64,000 bases of DNA from Variovorax jilinensis (GCF_030316885.1 NZ_JASZYQ010000001.1:310001-374000); one strand, 5' to 3'. Numbered from the stretch's first letter, positions 8,106 through 17,804 are shown. A program made the numbers and translations. Notes: generated by a model not told the origin, from the sequence alone.

Positions 8106-8128
8106 GGCATGCAGCGCGATGATATGCC
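8106..8128. promoter_or_regulatory. Candidate LysR operator dyad
   Basis: An inverted repeat GGCAT (8106-8110) and ATGCC (8124-8128) with a 13-base spacer, 19 bases upstream of the LysR start and about 90 bases upstream of the divergent ModA-like gene. Size and position suit an LTTR recognition site. The arms are short, so chance occurrence cannot be excluded. Confidence 0.4.
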
Positions 8129-8216
8129 GAATCGTTCTAGCTGCTAGTCGGTTATGACGCTGGCGTTGGTGCGGATCGCGCCGCAGAATCGCACCCAGAC
8201 CCCAGGAGACATCTGC

Positions 8217-8906
8217 ATGGCGACCGAGATCAAGGGCATCTCATCGATGGCCACCCGCCAGCTGCTCGGCGAGCTGGCAACCCGATACAAGGAACGGAGC
8301 GACGTCGCGGTGGCGATCGAAGCGGTGGGCGGCGTCGATGCCGCCAAGCGCGTGCTGGCCGGCGAAGCCTTCGACGTCGTCATCCTGGCCTCCGACGCGA
8401 TCGACAAGCTGAGCGCGGCGGGCCGCATCGAGCCCGGCACCAAGACCGACCTGGTGCGCTCCGGCGTGGCGGTGGCGGTGAAGGCCGGCGCACCGCATCC
8501 CGACATCGGTTCCGAAGCCGCGCTGCGCAGCGCCGTGCTGGCGGCGCGCAACCTCAGCTATTCCACTGGCCCGAGCGGCGTTGCGCTGGCCGCGCTGTTC
8601 GAGCGCTGGGGCATCGCGGCGCAGATCAAGGACCGCATCGTGCAGGCGCCGCCCGGCGTTCCGGTCGGCACGCTCGTCGCGCGCGGCGAGGTCGAGCTCG
8701 GATTCCAGCAACTGAGCGAGCTGATCCACCTGCAGGGCATCGACCTGCTGGGCGCGCTGCCGGCCGAGATTCAGATCGTCACGACTTTTTCAGGCGCGGT
8801 CTGCGCCGGATCGGCCCGCGCCGAGGCCGTGCGTGCCATGCTGGACTTCATGGCCTCGCCCGAGACCGAGGCCGCCAAGCGCGCGCAGGGCATGGAGCCT
8901 GTCTGA
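8217..8906 (+). CDS. ModA-like substrate-binding-fold protein without signal peptide
   Basis: A 229-residue protein with the type-2 periplasmic-binding fold of molybdate-binding ModA: an N-terminal GISSMATRQLLGELATRY segment, DVVILASDAIDKL, and a late GEVELGFQQLSEL stretch as in ModA relatives. The N-terminus MATEIKGISS has no hydrophobic signal, and an AGGAGA ribosome site supports this ATG, so the protein should be cytoplasmic. No ABC permease or ATPase gene adjoins it. It stands first in front of ligJ, separated by a terminator-like hairpin. Such stray ModA-like proteins recur in aromatic-catabolism clusters as far as I recall; the function is unknown and a molybdate role is unlikely here. 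Confidence 0.75.
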   Translation: MATEIKGISSMATRQLLGELATRYKERSDVAVAIEAVGGVDAAKRVLAGEAFDVVILASDAIDKLSAAGRIEPGTKTDLVRSGVAVAVKAGAPHPDIGSEAALRSAVLAARNLSYSTGPSGVALAALFERWGIAAQIKDRIVQAPPGVPVGTLVARGEVELGFQQLSELIHLQGIDLLGALPAEIQIVTTFSGAVCAGSARAEAVRAMLDFMASPETEAAKRAQGMEPV

Positions 8907-8927
8907 GACCTTGCGGGACAGACCAAG

Positions 8928-8946
8928 AAACTGCGCAGCAGTTTTT
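8928..8946 (+). terminator. Terminator-like hairpin between the ModA-like gene and ligJ
   Basis: Stem AAACTGC-GCA-GCAGTTT (8928-8944) running into TTTTT. It lies in the 86-base gap before ligJ, so it could attenuate read-through or separate the two units, in which case ligJ would need its own promoter in the remaining 47 bases. Confidence 0.6.
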
Positions 8947-8992
8947 GCTCTGACCTCAACTGATTTAGTGACTTAACCAGGAGCAACCCGAC

Positions 8993-10021
8993 ATGATCAT
9001 CGACGTCCACGGTCACTACACGACCGCCCCCGCAGCCCTCGGCGCCTGGCGCGACCTGCAGATCGCCGGCCTCAAGGACCCGTCCAAGGCGCCCAGGGCC
9101 AGCGAGCTGAAGATCAGCGACGACGACATCCGCGAGACGATCGAGAACAACCAGCTCAAGCTCATGAAGGAGCGCGGCTCCGACCTCACGATCTTCAGCC
9201 CGCGCGCGAGCTTCATGGCGCACCACATCGGCGACTTCGAAACCTCGTCGACCTGGGCCGCGATCTGCAACGAGCTCTGCTATCGCGTGAGCCAGCTGTT
9301 CCCGGACCATTTCATCCCGGCCGCGATGCTGCCGCAGTCGCCGGGTGTCGATCCCAAGACCTGCATTCCCGAGCTCGAGCGCTGCGTGAAGGAATACGGC
9401 AACGTCGGCATCAACCTGAACCCCGATCCGAGCGGCGGCCACTGGACCAGCCCGCCGCTGAGCGACCGCCAGTGGTACCCGATCTACGAGAAGATGGTCG
9501 AGCACGACATCCCCGCGATGATCCACGTCAGCACCAGCTGCAACCCGGCCTTCCACACCACCGGCTCGCACTACCTCAATGCCGACACCACGGCCTTCAT
9601 GCAGTGCCTGACCTCGGACCTGTTCAAGGACTTCCCGACCCTGCGTTTCCTGATTCCCCACGGCGGCGGCGCGGTGCCCTACCACTGGGGCCGATTCCGC
9701 GGCCTGGCGCAGGAGCTCAAGAAGCCGCTGCTCGACGAGCATCTCCTCAATAACATCTACTTCGACACCTGCGTCTATCACCAGCCGGGCATCGACCTGC
9801 TGAACACGGTGATTCCGGTCAAGAACGTGCTGTTCGCCTCCGAGATGATCGGCGCCGTGCGCGGCATCGACCCGACCACGGGTCACTACTACGACGACAC
9901 CAAGCGCTACATCGAATCGAGCAAGATCCTGAGCGACGCCGATCGCCACCAGATCTACGAAGGCAACGCGCGCCGCGTGTTCCCGCGGCTCGACGCCGCC
10001 CTCAAGGCCAAGGGCCTCTGA
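8993..10021 (+). CDS. ligJ: 4-oxalomesaconate hydratase
   Basis: A 342-residue amidohydrolase-superfamily enzyme (LigJ, PmdE in Comamonas). It hydrates 4-oxalomesaconate to 4-carboxy-4-hydroxy-2-oxoadipate. All residues known from LigJ align without gaps: zinc ligands His6 and His8 in VHGHY, His178 in IHVST, and Glu284 in SEMIGA, plus catalytic His223 in PHGGG. The length is normal. It heads the compact run ligJ-ligK-bug-ligI-ligA-ligB-ligC, the same E-F-D-A-B-C order as the Comamonas pmd operon except for the inserted receptor gene. The start is preceded by CAGGAGCAA. Confidence 0.95.
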   Translation: MIIDVHGHYTTAPAALGAWRDLQIAGLKDPSKAPRASELKISDDDIRETIENNQLKLMKERGSDLTIFSPRASFMAHHIGDFETSSTWAAICNELCYRVSQLFPDHFIPAAMLPQSPGVDPKTCIPELERCVKEYGNVGINLNPDPSGGHWTSPPLSDRQWYPIYEKMVEHDIPAMIHVSTSCNPAFHTTGSHYLNADTTAFMQCLTSDLFKDFPTLRFLIPHGGGAVPYHWGRFRGLAQELKKPLLDEHLLNNIYFDTCVYHQPGIDLLNTVIPVKNVLFASEMIGAVRGIDPTTGHYYDDTKRYIESSKILSDADRHQIYEGNARRVFPRLDAALKAKGL

Positions 10022-10044
10022 CCCTTCAACAAGGAAGCAAGACC

Positions 10045-10728
10045 ATGTACGAACTCGGAGTCGTCTATCGCAACATCGAGCGCGCCGACAGCGCCACGGC
10101 CGACGCGCTCGCCAAGCTCGGCTCGGCCACGGTGCACGAGGCCATGGGCCGAGTCGGCCTGCTCAAGCCCTACATGCGGCCGATCTATCCCGGCGTGCCG
10201 GTGTCGGGCACCGCGGTCACGGTGCTGCTGCAGCCCGGCGACAACTGGATGATGCACGTCGCGGCCGAACAGATCCGTCCCGGCGACATCGTGGTTGCCG
10301 CAGTCACGGCCGAATGCACCGACGGCTACTTCGGCGACCTGCTCGCGACCAGCTTCCAGTCGCGCGGCGCACGGGCGCTGATCATCGATGCCGGCGTGCG
10401 CGACGTGAAGACGCTGCAGGAGATGAACTTCCCGGTCTGGAGCCGCGCGATCTCGTCCAAGGGCACCATCAAGGCGACGCTCGGCTCGGTCAACATCCCG
10501 GTGGTGTGCGCGGGCATGCTCGTGACGCCCGGCGACGTGATCGTGGCCGACGACGACGGCGTGGTCTGCGTGCCGAAGGCCATGGCGGCCAAGGCGCTCG
10601 AGGCTGCCACCGCACGCGAAGCCAACGAGGGCGCCAAGCGCGAGAAGCTGGCTTCGGGCGTGCTGGGCCTCGACATGTACAAGATGCGGGAGCCGCTCGA
10701 GAAGGCCGGCCTGCGCTACATCGACTGA
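10045..10728 (+). CDS. ligK: 4-carboxy-4-hydroxy-2-oxoadipate aldolase/oxaloacetate decarboxylase
   Basis: A 227-residue class II aldolase of the RraA-like fold (LigK, PmdF). It cleaves 4-carboxy-4-hydroxy-2-oxoadipate into pyruvate and oxaloacetate and also decarboxylates oxaloacetate. The family landmark VIDAG-VRD appears as [12 protein letters not shown] near residues 112-123, with [15 protein letters not shown] near 165-180 and the long C-terminal helix that distinguishes the aldolases from shorter RraA proteins. It follows ligJ by 23 bases and shares its transcript. Together the two enzymes finish the 4,5-cleavage pathway. Gallate degradation could use the same pair. Confidence 0.95.
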   Translation: MYELGVVYRNIERADSATADALAKLGSATVHEAMGRVGLLKPYMRPIYPGVPVSGTAVTVLLQPGDNWMMHVAAEQIRPGDIVVAAVTAECTDGYFGDLLATSFQSRGARALIIDAGVRDVKTLQEMNFPVWSRAISSKGTIKATLGSVNIPVVCAGMLVTPGDVIVADDDGVVCVPKAMAAKALEAATAREANEGAKREKLASGVLGLDMYKMREPLEKAGLRYID

Positions 10729-10758
10729 ACCCATTTCCTTCTTCAAGTTTTTTTCGAC

Positions 10759-11745
10759 ATGCAAGTCTCCCGACGTCTCTTCGCCCTCGCCACCGCCGCT
10801 CTGTCCGTGGCGGCCCTGCCGACCGGCGCCTTCGCCCAGCAGCAGTTCCCGACCAAGCCGGTGCGCATCATCACGCCGTTCCCGGTGGGCGGCGGACCCG
10901 ACGGCGTTGCGCGCCTGGTGGCCGACAAGCTCTCGCGCGCCTGGGGCCAGCCCGTGGTGGTCGAGAACCGCCCGGGCGGCAACGGCTTCATCGCGATCGA
11001 TGCCTTCAAGCGCGGCGCCAAGGACGGCCACGACATGCTGGTGGTCGACAACGTGCACCTCGCGGCCTATCCGGCGCTGTTCAAGAAGCTGCCCTACGAC
11101 CCGGTGAAGGACTTCGACACGCTGCTGCCGCTGTTCAAGACCTACTTCTTCTTCACGGTCGCGACAGACAGCAAGTACAAGTCGGTCGGCGACATCATCG
11201 CGGACGCCAAGGCCAACCCCGGCAAGCTCAACTTCGGCTCCTGGTCGATCGGCAACCCGGTGCACCTGGGCTCGGAGCTGTTCGCGAGCACCGCGGGCAT
11301 CAAGATGGAGCACGTGCTCTACAAGGAAACCACCCAGCTCTACACCTCGGTGTCGACCGGTGAACTGGCCTTCGCGCTCGGCAGCGCCGCCACCGCGGGC
11401 CCGCTGCAACGGGCCGGCAAGCTGCGCTTCCTGGCCGTGACCGCGCCGCAGCGGCTCTCGAGCTTCCCGGACGTGCCGACGGTCGGCGAATCGGGCGGCC
11501 CGAAGGGCTTCGAGGTCACGGGCTGGAACGCGATCGCAGTGCCGCCGGGCCTGCCGCCCGCCGTCACCGAGAAGATCAAGAAGGACATCGAGACCGCACT
11601 GGCGAGCCCCGACGTGCAGGAGAAGTTCAAGAGCTTCGGCTACGAGCCCTTCCCGCAGACGCGCGACCAGTTCAACCAGTTCGTCAAGGCCGAGACACAG
11701 CGCTTCGGCGACGTGATCCGCAAGGCCAACATCACCCTGGACTAA
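10759..11745 (+). CDS. Bug-family solute receptor within the protocatechuate operon
   Basis: A 328-residue periplasmic receptor with a signal peptide of about 28 residues (MQVSRRLFAL, hydrophobic core, GAFAQ) and the Bug signature PVRIITPFPVGGGPDGVARLV followed by VVVENRPGGNG. It is inserted between ligK and ligI in an otherwise pmd-like gene order. Comamonas has an MFS protocatechuate transporter gene in its operon, so this receptor may mark a different uptake route for protocatechuate or a related aromatic acid. No TctA or TctB permease genes are in the window, so the membrane partners must lie elsewhere. Five bases separate it from ligI. Confidence 0.88.
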   Translation: MQVSRRLFALATAALSVAALPTGAFAQQQFPTKPVRIITPFPVGGGPDGVARLVADKLSRAWGQPVVVENRPGGNGFIAIDAFKRGAKDGHDMLVVDNVHLAAYPALFKKLPYDPVKDFDTLLPLFKTYFFFTVATDSKYKSVGDIIADAKANPGKLNFGSWSIGNPVHLGSELFASTAGIKMEHVLYKETTQLYTSVSTGELAFALGSAATAGPLQRAGKLRFLAVTAPQRLSSFPDVPTVGESGGPKGFEVTGWNAIAVPPGLPPAVTEKIKKDIETALASPDVQEKFKSFGYEPFPQTRDQFNQFVKAETQRFGDVIRKANITLD

Positions 11746-11749
11746 CACC

Positions 11750-12666
11750 ATGACCGAATTCACCAAGACCCCTGGCTGGCTCGACTGGTACGCCGGCCCC
11801 TCGAAGCCGCGCTTCAAGGTGCCGCCGGGCAGCGTCGATGCGCACTGCCATGTGTTCGGCCCTGGCGACCAGTTCCCGTTCGCCCCCGAGCGCAAGTACA
11901 CGCCCTGCGACGCCTCGAAGGACCAGCTGTTCGCGCTGCGCGACCACCTCGGCTTCGACAAGAACGTCGTCGTGCAGGCCACCTGCCACGGCGCCGACAA
12001 CCGCGCGATGGTCGATGCGCTCAAGGCCTCCAACGGCCGCGCCAAGGGCATCGCCACCGTGAAGCGCAGCATCAGCGACGCCGAACTGAAGGAACTGCAC
12101 GAGGCCGGCGTGCGCGGCGTGCGCTTCAACTTCGTCAAGCGGCTGGTCGACTTCACGCCCAAGGACGAGCTGCTGGAGATCGCCAACCGCATCGCGCCGC
12201 TCGGCTGGCATGTGGTGATCTACTTCGAGGCGGTCGACCTGCCCGAGCTGTGGGATTTCTTCACGGCGCTGCCGACCACGGTGGTGGTCGACCACATGGG
12301 CCGCCCCGACGTCGGCAAGCCCGTGGACGGCCCCGAGTTCGAGCTGTTCCTGAAGTTCATGCGCGAGCACACCAATGTCTGGAGCAAGGTGAGCTGCCCC
12401 GAGCGCCTGTCGCTCACCGGCCCCAAGGCGCTGGACGGCGAGCAGGCCGCCTACCAGGACGTCGTTCCCTTCGCGCGCAAGGTGGTCGAGAGCTTCCCCG
12501 ACCGCGTGCTGTGGGGCACCGACTGGCCGCATCCGAACCTCAAGGACCACATGCCTGACGACGGCCTGCTGGTCGATTTCATCCCGCAGATCGCGACCAC
12601 CGCCGAACTGCAGCGCAAGCTGCTGGTCGACAACCCGACGCGTCTGTACTGGCCGGAGCTGAAGTA

Positions 12667-12667
<1 letters not shown>
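11750..12667 (+). CDS. ligI: 2-pyrone-4,6-dicarboxylate hydrolase
   Basis: A 305-residue metal-independent amidohydrolase (LigI, PmdD) that opens the lactone 2-pyrone-4,6-dicarboxylate to 4-oxalomesaconate. The N-terminal motif VDAHCHVFGPG puts His32 and His34 at the positions of the LigI active-site pair. His182 lies in VDHMGRPD, and the catalytic Asp258 in GTDWPHPN, all as in the family. It sits directly after the Bug gene, and its stop overlaps the start of ligA by one base (TAATG), so translation is coupled. Confidence 0.95.
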
Positions 12668-13963
<1,296 letters not shown>

Positions 13964-13964
13964 C

Positions 13965-14924
13965 ATGAGCAACAAGACCATCAAGGTGGCGCTCGCCGGC
14001 GCCGGCGCCTTCGGCATCAAGCACCTGGACGGCATCAAGAACATCGAGGGCGTGGAAGTCGTCTCGCTGGTCAGCCGCGAGCTCGACAAGACCCGTGAAG
14101 TGGCGGCCAGGTACGGCATCGCCCACGTCACGACCGACCTGGCCGACTCGCTCGCGATCGAGGAAGTCGATGCCGTGATCCTCTGCACGCCGACGCAGAT
14201 GCATGCCGCGCAGAGCATCGCGGCGCTGAAGGCCGGCAAGCACGTGCAGGTCGAGATTCCGCTGGCCGATTCGCTCAAGGACGCCGAGGAAGTGGTGGCG
14301 CTGCAGAAGGCGACCGGCCTTGTCGCGATGTGCGGCCACACGCGCCGCTTCAATCCGAGCCACCAGTGGGTGCACAAGAAGATCGAGGCGGGCGAGTTCA
14401 ACATCCAGCAGATGGACGTGCAGACCTACTTCTTCCGCCGCACCAACATGAATGCGCTGGGCCAGGCGCGCAGCTGGACCGACCACCTGCTGTGGCACCA
14501 TGCGGCGCACACGGTCGACCTGTTCGCCTACCAGGCCGGCAGCCCGATCGTGAAGGCCAATGCGGTGCAGGGCCCGATCCATCCGACGCTGGGCATCGCG
14601 ATGGACATGTCGATCCAGCTGCAGGCGGCCAACGGCGCCATCTGCACGCTGTCGCTGTCCTTCAACAACGACGGTCCGCTCGGCACCTTCTTCCGCTACA
14701 TCGGCGACACCGGCACCTACCTCGCGCGCTACGACGACCTGTTCAACGGCAAGGACGAGAAGATCGATGTCTCGAAGGTCGACGTCTCGATGAACGGCAT
14801 CGAGCTGCAGGACCGCGAATTCTTCGCCGCCATCCGCGAAGGGCGCGAGCCCAACTCCAGCGTGGCCCAGGTGCTGCCCTGCTACCAGGTGCTGCAGAAG
14901 CTGGAGCAGCAGCTGCAGGGCTGA
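13965..14924 (+). CDS. ligC: 4-carboxy-2-hydroxymuconate-6-semialdehyde dehydrogenase
   Basis: A 319-residue Gfo/Idh/MocA-family dehydrogenase (LigC, PmdC). The N-terminal Rossmann motif is ALAGAGAFGIKHLDGI at residues about 9-24, and the C-terminal half is the typical alpha/beta dimerisation domain. It oxidises the hemiacetal form of the ring-cleavage product to 2-pyrone-4,6-dicarboxylate using NADP+. RRTNMNALGQARSWTDHLLW in the middle is characteristic of LigC. It lies one base after ligB, completing the set that feeds LigI, LigJ and LigK. Confidence comes from both family match and operon order. Confidence 0.95.
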   Translation: MSNKTIKVALAGAGAFGIKHLDGIKNIEGVEVVSLVSRELDKTREVAARYGIAHVTTDLADSLAIEEVDAVILCTPTQMHAAQSIAALKAGKHVQVEIPLADSLKDAEEVVALQKATGLVAMCGHTRRFNPSHQWVHKKIEAGEFNIQQMDVQTYFFRRTNMNALGQARSWTDHLLWHHAAHTVDLFAYQAGSPIVKANAVQGPIHPTLGIAMDMSIQLQAANGAICTLSLSFNNDGPLGTFFRYIGDTGTYLARYDDLFNGKDEKIDVSKVDVSMNGIELQDREFFAAIREGREPNSSVAQVLPCYQVLQKLEQQLQG

Positions 14925-14937
14925 TGCGAGCCGTTAG

Positions 14938-15945
14938 ATGAACAAGCGACAACTCGGTCCCTTCGCGGTCGGCGCCATCGGCCTCGGCTGCATGAACCTG
15001 AGCCACGCCTACGGCGTGCCGCCGTCGGCAGAGGAGGGCGAGCGCCTGCTGCTGGCGGCCTTCGATGCCGGCGTGACGCTGTTCGACACCGCCGCGCTCT
15101 ACGGCTTCGGTGCCAACGAGGAACTGGTCGGGCGCGCGATGAAGCCGCACCGCCAGGCCATCACGCTGTGCAGCAAGGGCGGCATGGCCGGCGTGCGCGG
15201 CGACGACGGCACGATGCGCCGGGTCATCGACGGGCGTCCCGCCACGCTGCGCCGCAATTGCGAGGACAGCCTGCGGCGCCTGCAGACCGAGGTCATCGAT
15301 CTCTACTACCTGCACCGCTGGGACAAGTCGGTGCCGATCGAGGAGTCGGTCGGCGAGATGTCGCGGCTCGTCGAAGAAGGCAAGGTGCGGACACTGGGCC
15401 TTTCGGAAGTCTCGGCCGCCACCTTGCGGCGCGCCCACGCGGTGCATCCGATCACCGCGGTGCAGAACGAATACTCGCTGTGGAGCCGCAACTGCGAGAT
15501 CGGCGTGCTCGAGGCCACGCGCGAACTCGGCGTTGCGCTGGTCGCCTTCAGCCCGCTCGCGCGCGGCTTCCTGTGCGGCACGCTGACCGACGTGACGGCG
15601 TTCGACGCCAAGGACATCCGGCGCGCGATGCCGCGCTTCTCGATCGAGAACCATGCGCGCAACATGGCGCTGCTGCCGGCCTATGCGGCGCTCGCGCACG
15701 AGGCCGGCTGCAGCCCCGCCCAGCTCGCACTGGCCTGGCTGCTGCATCGCGGCGACCACGTCATCCCGATTCCCGGCACCGCGCAGATCCCGCACCTGCA
15801 AGAGAACATCGGCGCCGACGGCGTGGCGCTCGCTGCGGACCTGATCGCGCGACTCGACGTGCTGATCAACCAGCACACCGTGGCGGGCGAACGCTACGGC
15901 GCGCAGAGCAGCGCCGAGGTCGATACGGAAGTCTTCGCGCACTGA
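14938..15945 (+). CDS. Aldo/keto reductase
   Basis: A 335-residue TIM-barrel oxidoreductase with the standard AKR catalytic tetrad: Asp50 and Tyr55 in FDTAALYG, Lys80 in CSKGG, and His126 in YYLHRWD. The C-terminal IPIPGTAQIPHLQEN segment binds the NADPH phosphate. The closest familiar members are the YajO/pyridoxal-reductase and IolS-like groups. It begins 13 bases after ligC and is probably the last gene of the protocatechuate operon. No step of the 4,5-pathway needs it, so it may handle an aldehyde side product or a feeder compound such as an aromatic aldehyde. The substrate is unknown. Confidence 0.85.
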   Translation: MNKRQLGPFAVGAIGLGCMNLSHAYGVPPSAEEGERLLLAAFDAGVTLFDTAALYGFGANEELVGRAMKPHRQAITLCSKGGMAGVRGDDGTMRRVIDGRPATLRRNCEDSLRRLQTEVIDLYYLHRWDKSVPIEESVGEMSRLVEEGKVRTLGLSEVSAATLRRAHAVHPITAVQNEYSLWSRNCEIGVLEATRELGVALVAFSPLARGFLCGTLTDVTAFDAKDIRRAMPRFSIENHARNMALLPAYAALAHEAGCSPAQLALAWLLHRGDHVIPIPGTAQIPHLQENIGADGVALAADLIARLDVLINQHTVAGERYGAQSSAEVDTEVFAH

Positions 15946-15985
15946 GCGCGCGGCGCGCATCGAGGCCCTGTGGCCGGCGCAGACG

Positions 15986-16411
15986 CTAGCGTGTGGTCGA
16001 CATCACGGTCGCGCGGCAGCGCGGCTGTTCGCGTGGAGCGAGCAGCACGCAGTTGTCGAGCGCACGCCGCTGCATGTCGCTGAGCTTGGGCGGCGCCTGC
16101 TGGTAGCGCGGCTGCGGCCCGTAATAGGGCGGCGGGCCTCCGTAGCCCGGGGCCGGGCGGTAGTACGACGGCGGCGGCGGTGGCGGCGGATAGTAGGCCG
16201 GAGGCGGCTGGTAATAGCCCGGCGCCGGTGCGTAGTAGACCGGCGGCGGCTGCACGTAGACCGGCTGCGGCGGGGGTTGGTAGTAGCCGGGTGTCTGTAC
16301 CTCGACCGACCAGTTGGCCTGGGCATGAGCCACGACCGCGGCCGTGCATGCGGTGACCGCCAACGCGGTCGCGCAGGCCCATTTCACGAGCGGGATGCCG
16401 ATAGGGCGCAC
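15986..16411 (-). CDS. Secreted Tyr/Pro-rich low-complexity protein
   Basis: A 141-residue protein of unknown function. The first 31 residues look like a signal peptide ending AHAQ. Residues about 40-105 are a run of Tyr-Tyr and poly-Pro units (YYQPPP, YYAPAPGYY, PPPPPPP), and a short C-terminal domain (LSDMQRRALDNCVLL) has two Cys that could form a disulphide. Similar Tyr/Pro-rich periplasmic or cell-surface proteins are common in Burkholderiales, but I know no assigned role. It is transcribed against the flanking genes. The composition is strongly biased, yet the signal peptide and the folded tail argue for a real gene. Confidence 0.75.
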   Translation of the reverse strand: MRPIGIPLVKWACATALAVTACTAAVVAHAQANWSVEVQTPGYYQPPPQPVYVQPPPVYYAPAPGYYQPPPAYYPPPPPPPSYYRPAPGYGGPPPYYGPQPRYQQAPPKLSDMQRRALDNCVLLAPREQPRCRATVMSTTR

Positions 16412-16641
16412 GAGAGATTCTCCAGATGTGGGGCGGCAGTGCCGCCGATTGCTGATTCAACGTGACAGGAACGGTCCCGGTGGACACGGCGTTCCGCAAC
16501 TGCCCTGGTTCGATGCATTGTGGACTGTTGCGCCGAGGCGTTCCGAACAAAGGAACTCCACCTAGCACCGTGTATCCCATGGCCTTCATTCCCGCCCGTG
16601 ATTTCGGCATCGGGCAAGCTTCGAATTCAGGAAGGAAGCAC

Positions 16642-17205
16642 ATGGACCGCACCGCGCCCCATCTCGCCGCCGAAGGCTGGCCCAGATCCGACTCGACGAC
16701 GCGCTACGGCACCGTGAGCCGCTGCCTCCATTGGGGCATGGCGGCCTGCTTCGCGATCGTCTTCGCCGCGGCGCTCGCGCACTACTTCGCCAAGGATTCC
16801 GCGGCCGAGGCGCTGCTGTGGCCGGCGCACAAGCCGGTGGGCTTCCTGCTCTTCGTGCTCGTCGCACTGCGCGTGGTATGGGCGCTGATGCGGGCGCGCC
16901 GCAGGCCACCCCACCTCAGCGCGGCGGCGCGCTGGGGCCATCGCGCGCTCTACCTGCTGATGATCGCAGTGCCGTCCATCGGCCTGCTGCGCCAGTACGG
17001 CTCCGCCCGCGCCTTCGAGCCCTTCGGTCTGCAGGTGATGGACGCACGCGAGGACGGCAGGATCGGCTGGATGGTCGAACTCGGCGGCCTCGTTCATGGC
17101 GAACTCGGCTGGGCGTTGCTGGCCCTCGTGACGGGTCACATCGCCATGGTGCTGTGGCATCGGCGCAGCGGGCACGACGTGCTGCCGCGCATGGCGGGAG
17201 ATTGA
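16642..17205 (+). CDS. Cytochrome b561-family membrane protein
   Basis: A 187-residue four-helix membrane cytochrome. The conserved start YGTVSRCLHWGMA gives the first haem-ligand His near residue 31, with further His in AHKPVGFLLF (helix 2) and in VHGELGWALLALVTGHIAMVL (helix 4). B561-type proteins pass electrons between quinol and periplasmic acceptors. An AGGAAG site six bases upstream supports this start; a longer upstream reading without a ribosome site is possible. It overlaps the start of the broken kinase-like gene by four bases. No partner is evident nearby. Confidence 0.87.
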   Translation: MDRTAPHLAAEGWPRSDSTTRYGTVSRCLHWGMAACFAIVFAAALAHYFAKDSAAEALLWPAHKPVGFLLFVLVALRVVWALMRARRRPPHLSAAARWGHRALYLLMIAVPSIGLLRQYGSARAFEPFGLQVMDAREDGRIGWMVELGGLVHGELGWALLALVTGHIAMVLWHRRSGHDVLPRMAGD

Positions 17206-17540
17206 CCCGCCTTCTTCATCTCGTCGGCCCGGGCGGTGCGGGCAAGACGACGGTCGGGCCCGTGCTGGCGCGGCGACTGGGTTGGTCGTTCATCGATCTC
17301 GACGAACGCTTCCTGGGCCGGCACGGTGACATCGCAGGCTGCATCGAGACGCACGGCCATGCCCGCTACGCGCGTCGCAACCTGGCGCTGTACTTCGATA
17401 TCCAGCGGTCACTGGCCACGCCCGCCGTGCTGGCACTTTTCCTCCGGCAAACCCACGTGCGCGCGCGGCGCCGAGCGTTCGGGGTTCATGACGCACGGAT
17501 CTCGAACACGTCGCCGTTGGTTGGCGTCGCGTTCTCGTGA
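17202..17540 (+). pseudogene. Truncated shikimate-kinase-like gene
   Basis: From a TTG overlapping the b561 stop, the reading frame gives LLHLVGPGGAGKTTVG, a clear Walker A motif, then SFIDLDERFLG and a VLAL segment around residue 75, as in shikimate kinases. After that the match stops: the frame continues with unrelated Arg-rich residues to a stop at 17540. A +1 frame reads SSG and later SGFMTHG, resembling the next family block but with about ten extra residues between. The lid and C-terminal third are missing, and the 3' end runs into a convergent gene. I read it as a decayed paralogue, not an active enzyme. Confidence 0.6.
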
Positions 17541-17707
17541 TAGATGTCGTACAGGTACTGTGCGAGCTCGTCGGGGCCGAGTTCCGAAGGAATGGCCAAC
17601 TGGGCCTTCGCGCGCTTGCCGTCCGGGCCGCTCAGATGGGCGACCCATCGCTCATCGACTCTTTCGATGGCCATGATCCGGCCGAAGACGTTGAAGAGGT
17701 GGCGCAT
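17486..17707 (-). CDS. Small conserved protein of unknown function
   Basis: A 73-residue protein starting MRHLFNVFGRIMAIERVD and ending GDVFEIRAS. The pattern of an N-terminal FNVFGR, a central GPDGKRAKAQLAIPSELG and a late YLYDIYHENATP resembles a small family of proteobacterial proteins that I think is catalogued as DUF7661, from memory only. No signal peptide or membrane segment. It probably folds as a single small domain. It overlaps the 3' end of the kinase-like remnant on the other strand. A longer reading upstream exists but would run into the chrA promoter region; this ATG matches the conserved start. Confidence 0.65.
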   Translation of the reverse strand: MRHLFNVFGRIMAIERVDERWVAHLSGPDGKRAKAQLAIPSELGPDELAQYLYDIYHENATPTNGDVFEIRAS

Positions 17708-17804
17708 GGGGGTTGAAGCGTAGGGGCGGTGCGGCGAGGGTCGCTGCTGTCGAGCGCAGGATTCGTCGCCGTCCATCAGAATCGAGGCAGAGCCTGACAA
17801 CCTG

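Noticed and set aside
8217..8906. Molybdate uptake receptor serving formate dehydrogenase
   Set aside because: No signal peptide, no modBC genes, and the fds operon lies more than 20 kb away under different control.
16003..16326. Short-period repeats that might suggest a CRISPR or minisatellite
   Set aside because: They are the codon-level echo of Tyr/Pro repeats in the secreted protein gene; no constant repeat with variable spacers.
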